The position numbers and the translations under genes are program-made. DNA of 64,000 nucleotides. Source: Burkholderiales bacterium (lineage in GTDB: Bacteria; Pseudomonadota; Gammaproteobacteria; Burkholderiales; Casimicrobiaceae). Positions 30,528 to 38,794 of the stretch are shown piece after piece; the first letter of the stretch is position 1; each line of letters starts with the position of its first letter. The notes beneath the pieces were generated by a model. It saw nothing but the letters and a program-made list of their open reading frames with translations, searched no databases and was not told the DNA's origin. The stretch spans positions 124,001 to 188,000 of the forward strand of contig JADYZP010000039.1 of the NCBI GenBank assembly GCA_020853025.1. Direction: 5' to 3'.

Positions 30528-31124
30528 CTAGCCGCCGACCAGTTTGGCGGCGTTGATCACGACCTGGGTCGCCGGCACGTCGCCGGGGTTCATGCCGGCG
30601 GGGACCGGACCGGTCGCCCCCTTGGGTGCCTTCGCGATCTTGTTCACGATGTCCATGCCGTCGATCACCTTGCCGAACACCGTGTAGCCGTAGCCCTGCG
30701 GCGTCGCCGACGAGAAATTGAGCCGGCTGTTGTTGCCGACGTTGATGAAGAACTGCGACGTCGCCGAATTGGGATCGCTGGTGCGCGCCATCGCCAGCGT
30801 CCCCGGAACGTTGGACAATCCGGCCTTGCTCGACAGTTCCGATTCGATCGGAATCGGTGGCCGTGTCGGCTTCTGCCGGAAATCCGACGTGTAGCCGCCA
30901 CCCTGGATCATGAAGCCGTCGATCACACGGTGGAACTGCGTGCCCGCGTAATGCCCGCTTTTTACGTAGGCCAGGAAATTGGCGACCGTCTTCGGGGCGG
31001 CATCCGGATAGAGCTCGACCTTGATGACGCCGGCGCTGGTGTCGAATTCGACCTGCGGATTGGCGGCCAGAGCAGGGGTCGCCGACAGCGTGAGGCCGGC
31101 GGCGAGGAACAGCGTACGCAACAT
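30528..31124 (-). CDS. ppiA: periplasmic cyclophilin (peptidyl-prolyl isomerase A)
   Basis: Exported prolyl isomerase, 198 residues. Start ATG 31124 has AGGAGG nine bases upstream; a start at 31145 would bury the signal peptide. The signal segment runs to about residue 20 (ALAANPQ). The cyclophilin core [15 protein letters not shown] and [11 protein letters not shown] closely resembles the neighbouring ppiB, so the two probably arose by duplication. Confidence 0.93.
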   Translation of the reverse strand: MLRTLFLAAGLTLSATPALAANPQVEFDTSAGVIKVELYPDAAPKTVANFLAYVKSGHYAGTQFHRVIDGFMIQGGGYTSDFRQKPTRPPIPIESELSSKAGLSNVPGTLAMARTSDPNSATSQFFINVGNNSRLNFSSATPQGYGYTVFGKVIDGMDIVNKIAKAPKGATGPVPAGMNPGDVPATQVVINAAKLVGG

Positions 31125-31163
31125 GGTGAAGCCTCCTGTTTCCAAGAAAACGCGATGGATGAT

Positions 31164-31829
31164 TCAGCGCTTCGCTGCGGCCGCGGGCGGGGCGGGCGGC
31201 GGTGTGGTGACCACCGACGAAGGCTTGCCGTTGGCTGCGGCGTCCGACGCTGCCGTGGTCGTCGGAGCGAGGACGTTGCGCATCAGCTTCAACTTTGCCG
31301 GCGCCGACTCGTTCTTCGGGTCGCGGGCAATGGCTTTTTCGTAGTTCATTGCCGCGAGTCGCGCATAGATGTCACCCAGGTTTTCGTAGGCGACGACGTA
31401 ATCGGGCGCGGCGGCGATCGCCGCTTCCAGTTCGTCGCGGGCGAGCCCGTACTGGCCTTTTTTCGCGTAGAGGACGGCCAGGTTGTTGTGCGGTTCGGGC
31501 AGTTCGGGGAAGTCGCCGAGTACCGCCTGGAAGACAGCGATCGCCGCGTCGGTCTTGCCCGAGTCGGCGAGCGCCAGGCCTTTGAGGAACCGTGCCTGCG
31601 GTTCGCGCGGCCGTTGCGCATTCAGGCGATCGAGTACCACGATCGCCTCATCGTACTTCGCGAGTTCGATCAGGCCGCGCGCCTCCTTCAGCGATTGCGC
31701 GTAGACGCGGCGCTCCGCCTCGGGAAATTCGCGCGGGTCCGTCGTGTGGTCCGACTGCGCGAGTGCCGGCAGCGCGAAGCAGGCGGCGAAAAGGAAGGCG
31801 ATGGCGGCCAGGATGAAATTGGAACGCAT
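31164..31829 (-). CDS. secreted TPR-repeat protein
   Basis: 221 residues with a cleavable signal peptide (about 1-24, ending ALPALAQ). Three TPR-like units follow between about residues 45 and 165 (for example [35 protein letters not shown]), and a low-complexity Ala/Pro/Thr tail closes the protein. Likely a periplasmic scaffold. The same TPR gene upstream of two cyclophilins and lpxH occurs in related bacteria as I recall, suggesting an envelope role; no specific function is assigned. Confidence 0.8.
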   Translation of the reverse strand: MRSNFILAAIAFLFAACFALPALAQSDHTTDPREFPEAERRVYAQSLKEARGLIELAKYDEAIVVLDRLNAQRPREPQARFLKGLALADSGKTDAAIAVFQAVLGDFPELPEPHNNLAVLYAKKGQYGLARDELEAAIAAAPDYVVAYENLGDIYARLAAMNYEKAIARDPKNESAPAKLKLMRNVLAPTTTAASDAAANGKPSSVVTTPPPAPPAAAAKR

Positions 31830-31891
31830 GAGCGAAGGGACGGCCGGCCGAAGATGGCGGGATCGGAGGTGCGAATTCTAGCAGCCTCGTG

Positions 31892-32725
31892 TCAGGCACA
31901 CCGCAGCCGTGCCGCGGTCGCGTCGATCAGCCGGCGCGCGACCGATACCGAAGGGGGAAGCTGCGGTAGAGCATTGGCGGGAAACCAGTGCGCTTCGGCG
32001 ATCTCGTCGTTTTGCAGCCGAAGCTCTCCGCCTGCGTACTCCGCGGTGAAGGCGATCATCAGCGAATGCGGGAACGCCCACGACTGGCTGGCGAAGTATG
32101 TGATCTCGCCGACGTCGACGCCGACCTCCTCGCGCACTTCGCGACGTACGCAGTCCTCGATGGTCTCGCCGGGTTCGACGAAGCCGGCCAGTGCGCTGTA
32201 CATGCCGGGCGCGAACCGGTGCGCGCGCGCCAGCAGGATGTCGCTACCGCGGGTGACCAGCGCCATCATCGCCGGCGAAATGCGCGGGTAGGCGACGAGT
32301 CCGCATTGCGGGCACTCCTTCGCGCGTTCGTGGCTGCGCTCGCGCGTCGGTGTGCCGCAGCGACCGCAATAATGGTGACTGCGGTCCCAGTCGACGACCT
32401 GGAACGCGCGCGCGGCCAGTGCCAGCAGAGGATCAGGCAGCTTGAAGAACAGCGAACGCATTCCAGCGTAGCGCAGGCCGGAGGGTTCGCGCGCATCGCC
32501 GGGCAGGTTGACCGCCACGCAGCCGGTCGTGCCGAGCACTCCCAGGAAATGCGGTACTCCCGTGATTCCTGCCTGCTTCAACGTAGCGAGCGTCGGAATC
32601 GCGATGTCGCCATCTTGACCCGCGACCACCAGGACGCGGTCGTCACGGAACGCGAAGGCATGCGCATCGTCGGGGACGACGGGCGGCAGCAGGTGCGAAG
32701 GCGCGAATCCGTTGGGCGTGTGCAT
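31892..32725 (-). CDS. nudC: NAD(+) diphosphatase / NAD-cap decapping hydrolase
   Basis: Nudix enzyme that cleaves NADH and removes NAD caps from RNA 5' ends. 277 residues. Zinc ribbon C120, C123, C138, C141; Nudix box GFVEPGETIEDCVRREVREE (181-200) with VGV following; the NADH-pyrophosphatase signature appears as SQSWAFPHS in place of the usual SQPWPFPxS. ATG 32725 gives the family length. A short remnant of another gene lies just upstream on the same strand. Confidence 0.93.
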   Translation of the reverse strand: MHTPNGFAPSHLLPPVVPDDAHAFAFRDDRVLVVAGQDGDIAIPTLATLKQAGITGVPHFLGVLGTTGCVAVNLPGDAREPSGLRYAGMRSLFFKLPDPLLALAARAFQVVDWDRSHHYCGRCGTPTRERSHERAKECPQCGLVAYPRISPAMMALVTRGSDILLARAHRFAPGMYSALAGFVEPGETIEDCVRREVREEVGVDVGEITYFASQSWAFPHSLMIAFTAEYAGGELRLQNDEIAEAHWFPANALPQLPPSVSVARRLIDATAARLRCA

Positions 32726-32783
32726 GTGTCGAGGGCTCGAGTGGCAAGGGGCCGCGCTGGCGGTCTCGCCCGACAGGTCGGCG

Positions 32784-32873
32784 TCAGCCAGGCTTCCCCC
32801 GGAGCAGCGGCGTGTCGCCGGGCACGCCGCCGGCGATGTCGACGCGTTCCTTGTTGACGAAGAATGTGGGCAT
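32784..32873 (-). pseudogene. 5' remnant of a 2Fe-2S (CoxS/IorA-type) subunit gene
   Basis: A 29-codon frame begins with ATG 32873 behind a GGAG site. It reads MPTFFVNKERVDI, then GVPGDTPLL, and stops soon after. The pattern F-x-V-N-x4-V-[D]-...-DTPLL is the start of small iron-sulfur subunits of molybdenum hydroxylases (isoquinoline oxidoreductase or CO dehydrogenase type). The following W-x-LRD and all cysteine motifs are missing. Either a gene remnant or a chance likeness in a short peptide. Confidence 0.4.
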
Positions 32874-32987
32874 GGTGCAACTCCGCTCGTGGGGTGGCGG
32901 CGTGGCGCTGCCGCGTCACCGGAGCGTCGATTGTACCGGCCGTGCGTCGAGCGTAGAACAGGGCGGCAGCAACGACGGCGGGTCACG

Positions 32988-32993
32988 TATAAT
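32988..32993 (+). promoter_or_regulatory. putative -10 element of prfB
   Basis: Perfect TATAAT, 29 bp before the prfB start; no convincing -35 hexamer is seen upstream. Confidence 0.4.
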
Positions 32994-33021
32994 TCCCTGT
33001 TTCGCATGGAGAAAATGGACG

Positions 33022-34126
33022 ATGGACGCCGAGCAGATCAACGTCATCGACAACACGCTCGCGGACCTGGCCCGACGCACGGCCGAGCTACGGAGGTATC
33101 TTTGACTTCGATGTGAAGTCCGAGCGGCTGGCGGTCGTCGCCCGCGAGCTGGAAGACCCGAAGGTCTGGGACGCCCCCGAAAACGCGCAGGCGCTGGGCA
33201 AGGAAAAGAAGGAACTCGACGACATCGTCGGTGCATTGATCGGGCTCGACGCCGGGCTTGCCGACGGTCGCGAGCTCTTCGAACTGGCACGCGCCGAGGC
33301 CGACGACGCGACGATGCGCGCCGTGGAAGAGGACATCGACCGGCTCGCAAAAACCGTCGGCGACCTGGAATTTCGTCGGATGTTCGCAAATCCGATGGAC
33401 CCGGCGAACTGCTTCATCGACATCCAGGCCGGCAGCGGCGGCACCGAGGCGCAGGACTGGGCGTCGATGCTGCTACGCATGTACCTGCGCTACTGCGAGC
33501 GCCGCGGTTACCGCACCGAAGTGCTGGAGGAGTCCGACGGCGATGTGGCGGGCATCAAGAGCGCGTCGGTCAAGGTCGAGGGCGACTACGCCTATGGCTA
33601 CCTGCGCACCGAGGTCGGCGTGCACCGGCTGGTGCGCAAGAGCCCCTTCGACTCCAATGCAAGGAGGCACACGTCCTTTGCCAGCGTCTTCGTCTATCCC
33701 GAAGTGGACGATTCGATCGACGTCGACATCAATCCAGCCGATCTGCGGATCGACACCTACCGCGCGTCGGGCGCCGGAGGTCAGCACATCAACAAGACCG
33801 ATTCCGCCGTACGCATCACGCACCTGCCGACCAATATCGTCGTGCAGTGCCAGAACGATCGCTCGCAGCACCGCAACCGCGCCGAGGCGATGGCGATGCT
33901 GAAGTCGAAGCTCTTTGATCTCGAGCTGCGCAAGCGACAAGAGGAGCAGCAGAAGCTCGAGGACTCGAAGACCGACATCGGCTGGGGTCACCAGATCCGC
34001 TCCTACGTGCTCGACCAGTCGCGCATCAAGGACCTGCGCACGCAATACGAGACGGGAAATACGCAGGCGATCCTCGATGGCGATCTCGACGACTTCATTG
34101 CGGCGAGCCTCAAACAGGGAGTGTGA
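33022..34126 (+). CDS. prfB: peptide chain release factor 2, programmed +1 frameshift
   Basis: RF2 ends translation at UGA and UAA. The gene is in two frames: 33022-33102 ([11 protein letters not shown] ... RRYL) and 33104-34126 (DFDVKSERL ...), giving 367 residues after a +1 shift at CTT-TGA. Domain marks: [13 protein letters not shown] with the SPF anticodon-like tripeptide, and [18 protein letters not shown] with the GGQ loop. Low RF2 slows reading of the in-frame UGA and favours the shift, so the factor regulates itself. It overlaps or abuts lysS. Confidence 0.96.
33091..33106 (+). promoter_or_regulatory. RF2 autoregulatory frameshift site
   Basis: CGGAGGTATCTTTGAC holds an internal Shine-Dalgarno sequence (GGAGG), the slippery CTT codon and the in-frame TGA at 33103-33105. 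This is the standard RF2 arrangement. Confidence 0.93.
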
Positions 34127-34131
34127 GCAAG

Positions 34132-35652
34132 ATGGCAGACGAACCCTCCGCGGGTACCGCCGCGCCGGCGCCCGCGGACGAGAACCAGATCATCGCCGAG
34201 CGGCGCGCCAAGCTTGCGGTGTTGCGCGCTCAAGGTCGCGCCTATCCGAACGATTTCCGCCGCGAAGCGCTGGCTGCCGACTTGCACGCGATGCATGGCG
34301 AAGTACCCAACGAGACGCTGGAGCCGCAAGCCATTCGCGTCGCCGTGGCCGGCCGCATGATGTTGAAGCGGGTGATGGGCAAAGCCTGCTTTGCGACCGT
34401 GCAGGACATGTCGGGCCGCATCCAGCTCTACGTGACGCTGGACGCCGTGGGTGCGGAGGCTCTCGACGACTTCAAGCGCTGGGACCTGGGCGACATCGTC
34501 GGCGCCGTCGGCACGCTGTTCAAGACGCGAACCGGCGAGCTGTCGATCAAGACGACGTCGATCCGGCTGCTCGCCAAGGCGCTGCGGCCACTGCCGGAGA
34601 AGTTCCACGGCATGACCGACCAGGAGCAGCGCTACCGGCAGCGCTACGTCGACCTCATCACCAGCCCGGCGACGCGCGACGTGTTCATCAAGCGCTCGCA
34701 GATCGTGCAGGCGATGCGCGAGTTCTTCGTCGCGCGCCGCTATCTCGAGGTCGAGACGCCGATGATGCATCCGATTCCCGGAGGTGCAGCCGCGCGCCCG
34801 TTCGCCACGCACCACAACGCGCTCGACATGCAGCTTTACCTGCGCATCGCGCCCGAGTTGTATCTCAAGAAGCTGGTCGTCGGCGGCTTCGAGCGTGTGT
34901 TCGAGATCAACCGCAACTTTCGCAACGAGGGCATCTCGACTCGGCACAATCCCGAGTTCACGATGCTCGAGTTCTACGAGGCCTACCAGGACTACCACTA
35001 CCTGATGGACCTGACCGAGACGTTGATCCGCGACGTCGCGCAGCGCGTGCTTGGAACGACGGCGATCGAGTACCAGGACACGCCAATCGACCTCGGGAAG
35101 CGCTTCGACCGCCTGACGATGGCGCAGGCGATCCACCAGTACAACCCGCAGTACCCGCTGCACGAACTGGACAAGGCCGAATACCTGCGCGTCGCACTCG
35201 CGTCCTTCGCGGTCGAAGTGTTTCCTTCCGACGGCGTGGGACTCCTGCAACTGAAACTTTTCGAGGCGACGACCGAGGCGAAGCTCGTGCAGCCGACATT
35301 CATCATCGCGCATCCGACCGACGTGTCGCCGCTCGCCCGCGCCAACGACGCGAATCCCGCGGTCACCGACCGCTTCGAGCTCTTCATCACCGGCCGCGAG
35401 ATAGCCAATGGATTTTCGGAACTGAACGATCCCGAGGACCAGGCCGCGCGTTTCCGGGCGCAGGTCGACGCGCGCGAGGCGGGCGACGAGGAGGCGATGT
35501 ACTTCGACGCCGATTACCTGCGCGCGATGGAGTACGGCTTGCCGCCGACCGCGGGCGAGGGCATCGGCGTCGACCGGCTGGTGATGCTGCTCACCGATTC
35601 GCCGTCGATCCGCGACGTGATCCTGTTTCCGCAGCTGAAGCCGGAAGGCTGA
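34132..35652 (+). CDS. lysS: lysyl-tRNA synthetase, class II
   Basis: Charges tRNA-Lys. 506 residues from ATG 34132; GTG 34123, overlapping the prfB stop, is a possible alternative. N-terminal OB-fold anticodon domain (about 50-160), then the class II core: motif 2 in [17 protein letters not shown], motif 3 in [16 protein letters not shown]. The prfB-lysS order is conserved across proteobacteria. Confidence 0.97.
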   Translation: MADEPSAGTAAPAPADENQIIAERRAKLAVLRAQGRAYPNDFRREALAADLHAMHGEVPNETLEPQAIRVAVAGRMMLKRVMGKACFATVQDMSGRIQLYVTLDAVGAEALDDFKRWDLGDIVGAVGTLFKTRTGELSIKTTSIRLLAKALRPLPEKFHGMTDQEQRYRQRYVDLITSPATRDVFIKRSQIVQAMREFFVARRYLEVETPMMHPIPGGAAARPFATHHNALDMQLYLRIAPELYLKKLVVGGFERVFEINRNFRNEGISTRHNPEFTMLEFYEAYQDYHYLMDLTETLIRDVAQRVLGTTAIEYQDTPIDLGKRFDRLTMAQAIHQYNPQYPLHELDKAEYLRVALASFAVEVFPSDGVGLLQLKLFEATTEAKLVQPTFIIAHPTDVSPLARANDANPAVTDRFELFITGREIANGFSELNDPEDQAARFRAQVDAREAGDEEAMYFDADYLRAMEYGLPPTAGEGIGVDRLVMLLTDSPSIRDVILFPQLKPEG

Positions 35653-35740
35653 GTGCGCAGGCGCGCATGAAACACGCTTGCGGGCAAGGCTGAAGCCGGA
35701 CCCACAGACCGAACAACGATCTGCACCGATTCGTTTGGTT

Positions 35741-37084
35741 CTAGCCGGCCAGCGAAGGGATCAACAGCGAGATCGCCGGGAACGCCAGGATGAGTCCGAG
35801 GACGACGAAGTCCAGCGGCAGGAACCAGGCGACACCGCGAAAGATTCGATCCAGCGCCACTTCGGGCGGTGCCACGGACTTGATGACGAATACGTTCAGC
35901 CCCACCGGTGGCGTGATCAGGCCGATCTCGAGCAGCTTGACGACGACGACGCCGAACCAGACCAGGTCGAGCCCGTAGCCATCGATCAAGGGCACCACGA
36001 AAGGCAAGGTCAGTACCAGAATACCGATCGAGTCGAGAAACATCCCCAGCACCAGGTACAGGAGCACGATGGTCGCCATGACGGCGAACACGCCGGCGCC
36101 CGTGCCCTGTACCCAGTCGAGAAGATTCGGCGCAATGCGCGCCAGCGAAGCCAGCGCGACAAACAGCTTGGCGCCAAGCGCAATCAGAAAAATCGCCGCG
36201 GTCTGCCGCGCGGTATCCTGCAACGAAACGAAGAGTAACTTCCACGTCAGTCGGCGCCGCGAGAAGCCGATCGCCGCGGCTGCAGCGAGGCTTACCGCGG
36301 CTGCCTCGGTCGGGGTAAACACGCCGGAGTAAATGCCGCCGGTGATCATCGCCAGCAGCAGTACCGCCGGCCAGACCTGCGGCAACAGCGCCCATTGCTC
36401 ACGTCGCGTGTGGCGCTCGTCGGGTCGCGGCGCCGCGCCGGGTTGCAGCCTGGCCCAGATCAACGTCGTCAGCATGAAACCGCCGAGCGACAGCAGCCCG
36501 GGGAGCACGCCTGCGAGGAACAGCGATTTCACCGACTGCTCGGTGAAGATTGCGTAGATGACGAACAGGAGGCTCGGCGGGATCAGCGAGCCGAGCGTGC
36601 CGCCGCTGGCGACGGCGGCGGTCGCCAGGCGGCTGTCGTAGCCGTAGCGCAGCATCTCCGGGACCGCGATTTTCCCCATCGCGGCGGCGCAGGCGACGCT
36701 CGACCCGGTGATCGCCGAGAATCCGCCGCAACCGATGATCGACGCCAGCGCCAGGCCGCCGGGCGCACGCGCCAGCCAGACTCGCAATGCCCGGTACAGA
36801 TCGGTGGTGATGCCGGCGTGAAAAGCGACGTGACCCAAGCCGATGAACATGGGGATCATGCTTAATGGGTAGTTGTGCACGAATCCGAAGGCCGTCGAGC
36901 CCACCAGCGACAGCGCGGGGCGCAGGCCGCGTGAGAGGTCCGGACCTGTTGCCGGTCGCCAGCCGAAAAACAGCAGCAGACCGACGAAGGCACTGGCGCC
37001 CAGCGCGAAGCCGATGGGCACGCGCAACACCAGGAGGACGACAACCAGCGAAAACGCGAGCCCGATCAGCAGCGTCGGGTCCAT
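35741..37084 (-). CDS. TRAP transporter large permease (DctM family)
   Basis: The 12-or-so-helix transport subunit of a tripartite ATP-independent periplasmic transporter, 447 residues. Marks include the N-terminal LVVLLVLRVPIGFALG and IPPSLLFVIYAIFTEQSV. It works with the DctQ-type and DctP-type proteins encoded just upstream (dctP-dctQ-dctM order on the minus strand). The ligand of this family (C4-dicarboxylates, keto acids, others) cannot be read from the sequence. Confidence 0.93.
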   Translation of the reverse strand: MDPTLLIGLAFSLVVVLLVLRVPIGFALGASAFVGLLLFFGWRPATGPDLSRGLRPALSLVGSTAFGFVHNYPLSMIPMFIGLGHVAFHAGITTDLYRALRVWLARAPGGLALASIIGCGGFSAITGSSVACAAAMGKIAVPEMLRYGYDSRLATAAVASGGTLGSLIPPSLLFVIYAIFTEQSVKSLFLAGVLPGLLSLGGFMLTTLIWARLQPGAAPRPDERHTRREQWALLPQVWPAVLLLAMITGGIYSGVFTPTEAAAVSLAAAAAIGFSRRRLTWKLLFVSLQDTARQTAAIFLIALGAKLFVALASLARIAPNLLDWVQGTGAGVFAVMATIVLLYLVLGMFLDSIGILVLTLPFVVPLIDGYGLDLVWFGVVVVKLLEIGLITPPVGLNVFVIKSVAPPEVALDRIFRGVAWFLPLDFVVLGLILAFPAISLLIPSLAG

Positions 37085-37090
37085 CGCGGG

Positions 37091-37618
37091 TCACGCTTGC
37101 CGCGAAAGCCGGTCAGAGGCGAGATGGAGAAGGTCGATGCCGAACTGCAGCAGCAGGCGCAACAGGAACGCTCCGGTTCCCAGGCTGAACACAGCCCAGC
37201 CGATCCAGGTGGGCAGGTAGAGCACGCCGTCGAAGTATTCGCCGGATGCCACCGCCGCGAGGAGCGACTTGACGCCAACCGCGAACAAGGCACCGGCGAA
37301 GACCATTCCGACCACGTGTGCGAGCAGCGCCAGCGCCGCCTTGCGGCGTAGCCCGATGCGTTCGGTGAAGACCGTGACCGCGATTTGCTGCCGCTGCGCC
37401 GTCACGGCGGCGAGCGGCAGCAGGATGACCGCCACCATCAGTTCCTGGACCAGCAGGATGTCGTCGGGGATGAGCGCGAAGCCGGCGGCGCGCACGACGA
37501 TCGTGGTGGTGACGATGCCGCACAACACCGCCAAGGCGACGGCAGCCAGCGCGGACAGCGTTCGCTCCGCCCGCGTCGGTGTGCTCGCCGGCAGGTCAGC
37601 CTGACTTAGCGGGCCCAC
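37091..37618 (-). CDS. TRAP transporter small permease (DctQ family)
   Basis: Four-helix small membrane subunit, 175 residues, with the conserved central segment LVQELMVAVILLPLAAVTAQRQQIAVTV shortened here to its core LPLAAVTAQRQQIAV. It overlaps the dctP-type gene by 13 bp and lies 6 bp before the dctM-type gene, so the three are one transcription unit. Confidence 0.88.
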   Translation of the reverse strand: MGPLSQADLPASTPTRAERTLSALAAVALAVLCGIVTTTIVVRAAGFALIPDDILLVQELMVAVILLPLAAVTAQRQQIAVTVFTERIGLRRKAALALLAHVVGMVFAGALFAVGVKSLLAAVASGEYFDGVLYLPTWIGWAVFSLGTGAFLLRLLLQFGIDLLHLASDRLSRQA

Positions 37619-38661
37619 GGATAGTTCTTGGCCTTCTTCTCCGCCGCATAGTGTGCAATGCGCGCCTCGTAATCGGCCAGCAGGCCGGCGCCGTCGATGC
37701 CGGAGGCGGTGGCCTCAGCGACCCAGGCCTGGATGTACTTCTTGCCGGCGGCCAGCAGCGTTGCCCGCTCCGCGGCAGGCAAGGTGCGCAGCGTGACCTT
37801 CTTGCCGCCGATGCCGGCCTGCAGCTGCGCCTTGTCGGAGTCGGCCTCCTCGATCATCACCCGCGCGATATGGTCGATGAAGTCCTTGCCCACGTCACGC
37901 AGCACCGCTCGGTCCTTCGCCGCGAGGCCATCGAAGGCGATCTTGCTCATGAAAATGCCGAACGACAGGTTCTGGCCCCAATCGAGCACCAGCATATTCG
38001 GTGCGACCTCGTACTGCTTGTACGATTTCGTCGCGTAGTAGTAGTTCTGGTTGCAGTCGAGGAGGCCGGAATCGAGGCCCTGGTAGACATCCGCCTGCGA
38101 CATGCTCTGCGTGATCGCGCCGAGGTCGCCCATCGCTTTTCCGTAGGGCCCGGAGCCGCGCACCTTCTTCCCCTTGAGCTCGGCAAGGCTGGCGACGGGA
38201 GGGACGCAGATCAGCTGGATCGGTCCGGTGGTGAAATTGCTGATGTACACGACACCGGCCTTGTCGAATTCCTTGCGCATCGCGGCGTGGCTCGAGGCCA
38301 CATCGTAGATGGCGCGCAAACCGATCCAAGCATCGGAATTGTCGACCGGTAGGTCGCCCATGTTGTAGGCCTTGAGCTCCTTCGGCGTGAAAAACCCGAT
38401 GACGGTGCCGGCGTCGGCGACTCCGTCGCCGAGGCCTTTCAGCGTCGCCTTGCCGCTGAGCAGCGCGCCACCCCAGTGGAACTCGATCTTCACGCGCCCT
38501 TCCGTGCGGCTCTTCACTTGCTCCGCGAACCACTCCAAGGCAGCGGCGCGGCTGCCCCTGTTGGGGCTGTAGTCGGAATAGCGCAGCGTTTGCGCGGCGG
38601 CGACGCCGACGGTCAACACGCTGGCAACTGCCAGGATGGCGAGTCTCTTCAATACTTTCAT
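37606..38661 (-). CDS. TRAP transporter solute-binding protein (DctP family)
   Basis: Periplasmic binding protein of 351 residues with a signal peptide (MKVLKRLAILAVASVLTVG, cleavage near AAAQ). Core marks: GRVKIEFHWGGALLSG, KGKKVRGSGPYGKAMGDLGA, VYQGLDSGLLDCNQNYYY. Start ATG 38661 has GGAGG upstream; earlier in-frame ATG codons would displace the signal sequence. It diverges from copA. The ligand is unknown; the arginine in KVRGSG is where DctP proteins bind a carboxylate. Confidence 0.92.
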   Translation of the reverse strand: MKVLKRLAILAVASVLTVGVAAAQTLRYSDYSPNRGSRAAALEWFAEQVKSRTEGRVKIEFHWGGALLSGKATLKGLGDGVADAGTVIGFFTPKELKAYNMGDLPVDNSDAWIGLRAIYDVASSHAAMRKEFDKAGVVYISNFTTGPIQLICVPPVASLAELKGKKVRGSGPYGKAMGDLGAITQSMSQADVYQGLDSGLLDCNQNYYYATKSYKQYEVAPNMLVLDWGQNLSFGIFMSKIAFDGLAAKDRAVLRDVGKDFIDHIARVMIEEADSDKAQLQAGIGGKKVTLRTLPAAERATLLAAGKKYIQAWVAEATASGIDGAGLLADYEARIAHYAAEKKAKNYPWAR

Positions 38662-38759
38662 TGCGTGGCCTCCGTTGATACCTCGATGGACGTGGAATGT
38701 TTGCACACACGACGGACCGTGTAAACGATCGATGTCGCGCCCAAGTCCAGACCGGATGC

Positions 38760-38786
38760 TTGACATATACCCGTTAGGGGTATAGG
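38760..38786 (+). promoter_or_regulatory. copA promoter with embedded CsoR-type operator
   Basis: TTGACA (38760-38765) is a perfect -35, and TATAGG (38781-38786) serves as -10 at a 15-bp spacing. Between and over them lies the perfect inverted repeat TATACCC-GTTAG-GGGTATA (38766-38784), the A/T-flanked C-run/G-run form bound by CsoR-family repressors. A csoR gene ends the operon. Transcription would begin about 38793, only some two bases before the copA ATG. Confidence 0.78.
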
Positions 38787-38794
38787 GTCACACG

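Noticed and set aside
29998..31124. Two similar cyclophilin genes side by side, as a possible assembly duplication
   Set aside because: The proteins differ throughout and one has a signal peptide; they are the normal cytoplasmic and periplasmic pair.
33103..33105. In-frame TGA in prfB as a sequencing error or pseudogene
   Set aside because: It is the conserved programmed frameshift stop of RF2, with the internal Shine-Dalgarno sequence and CTT codon in place.
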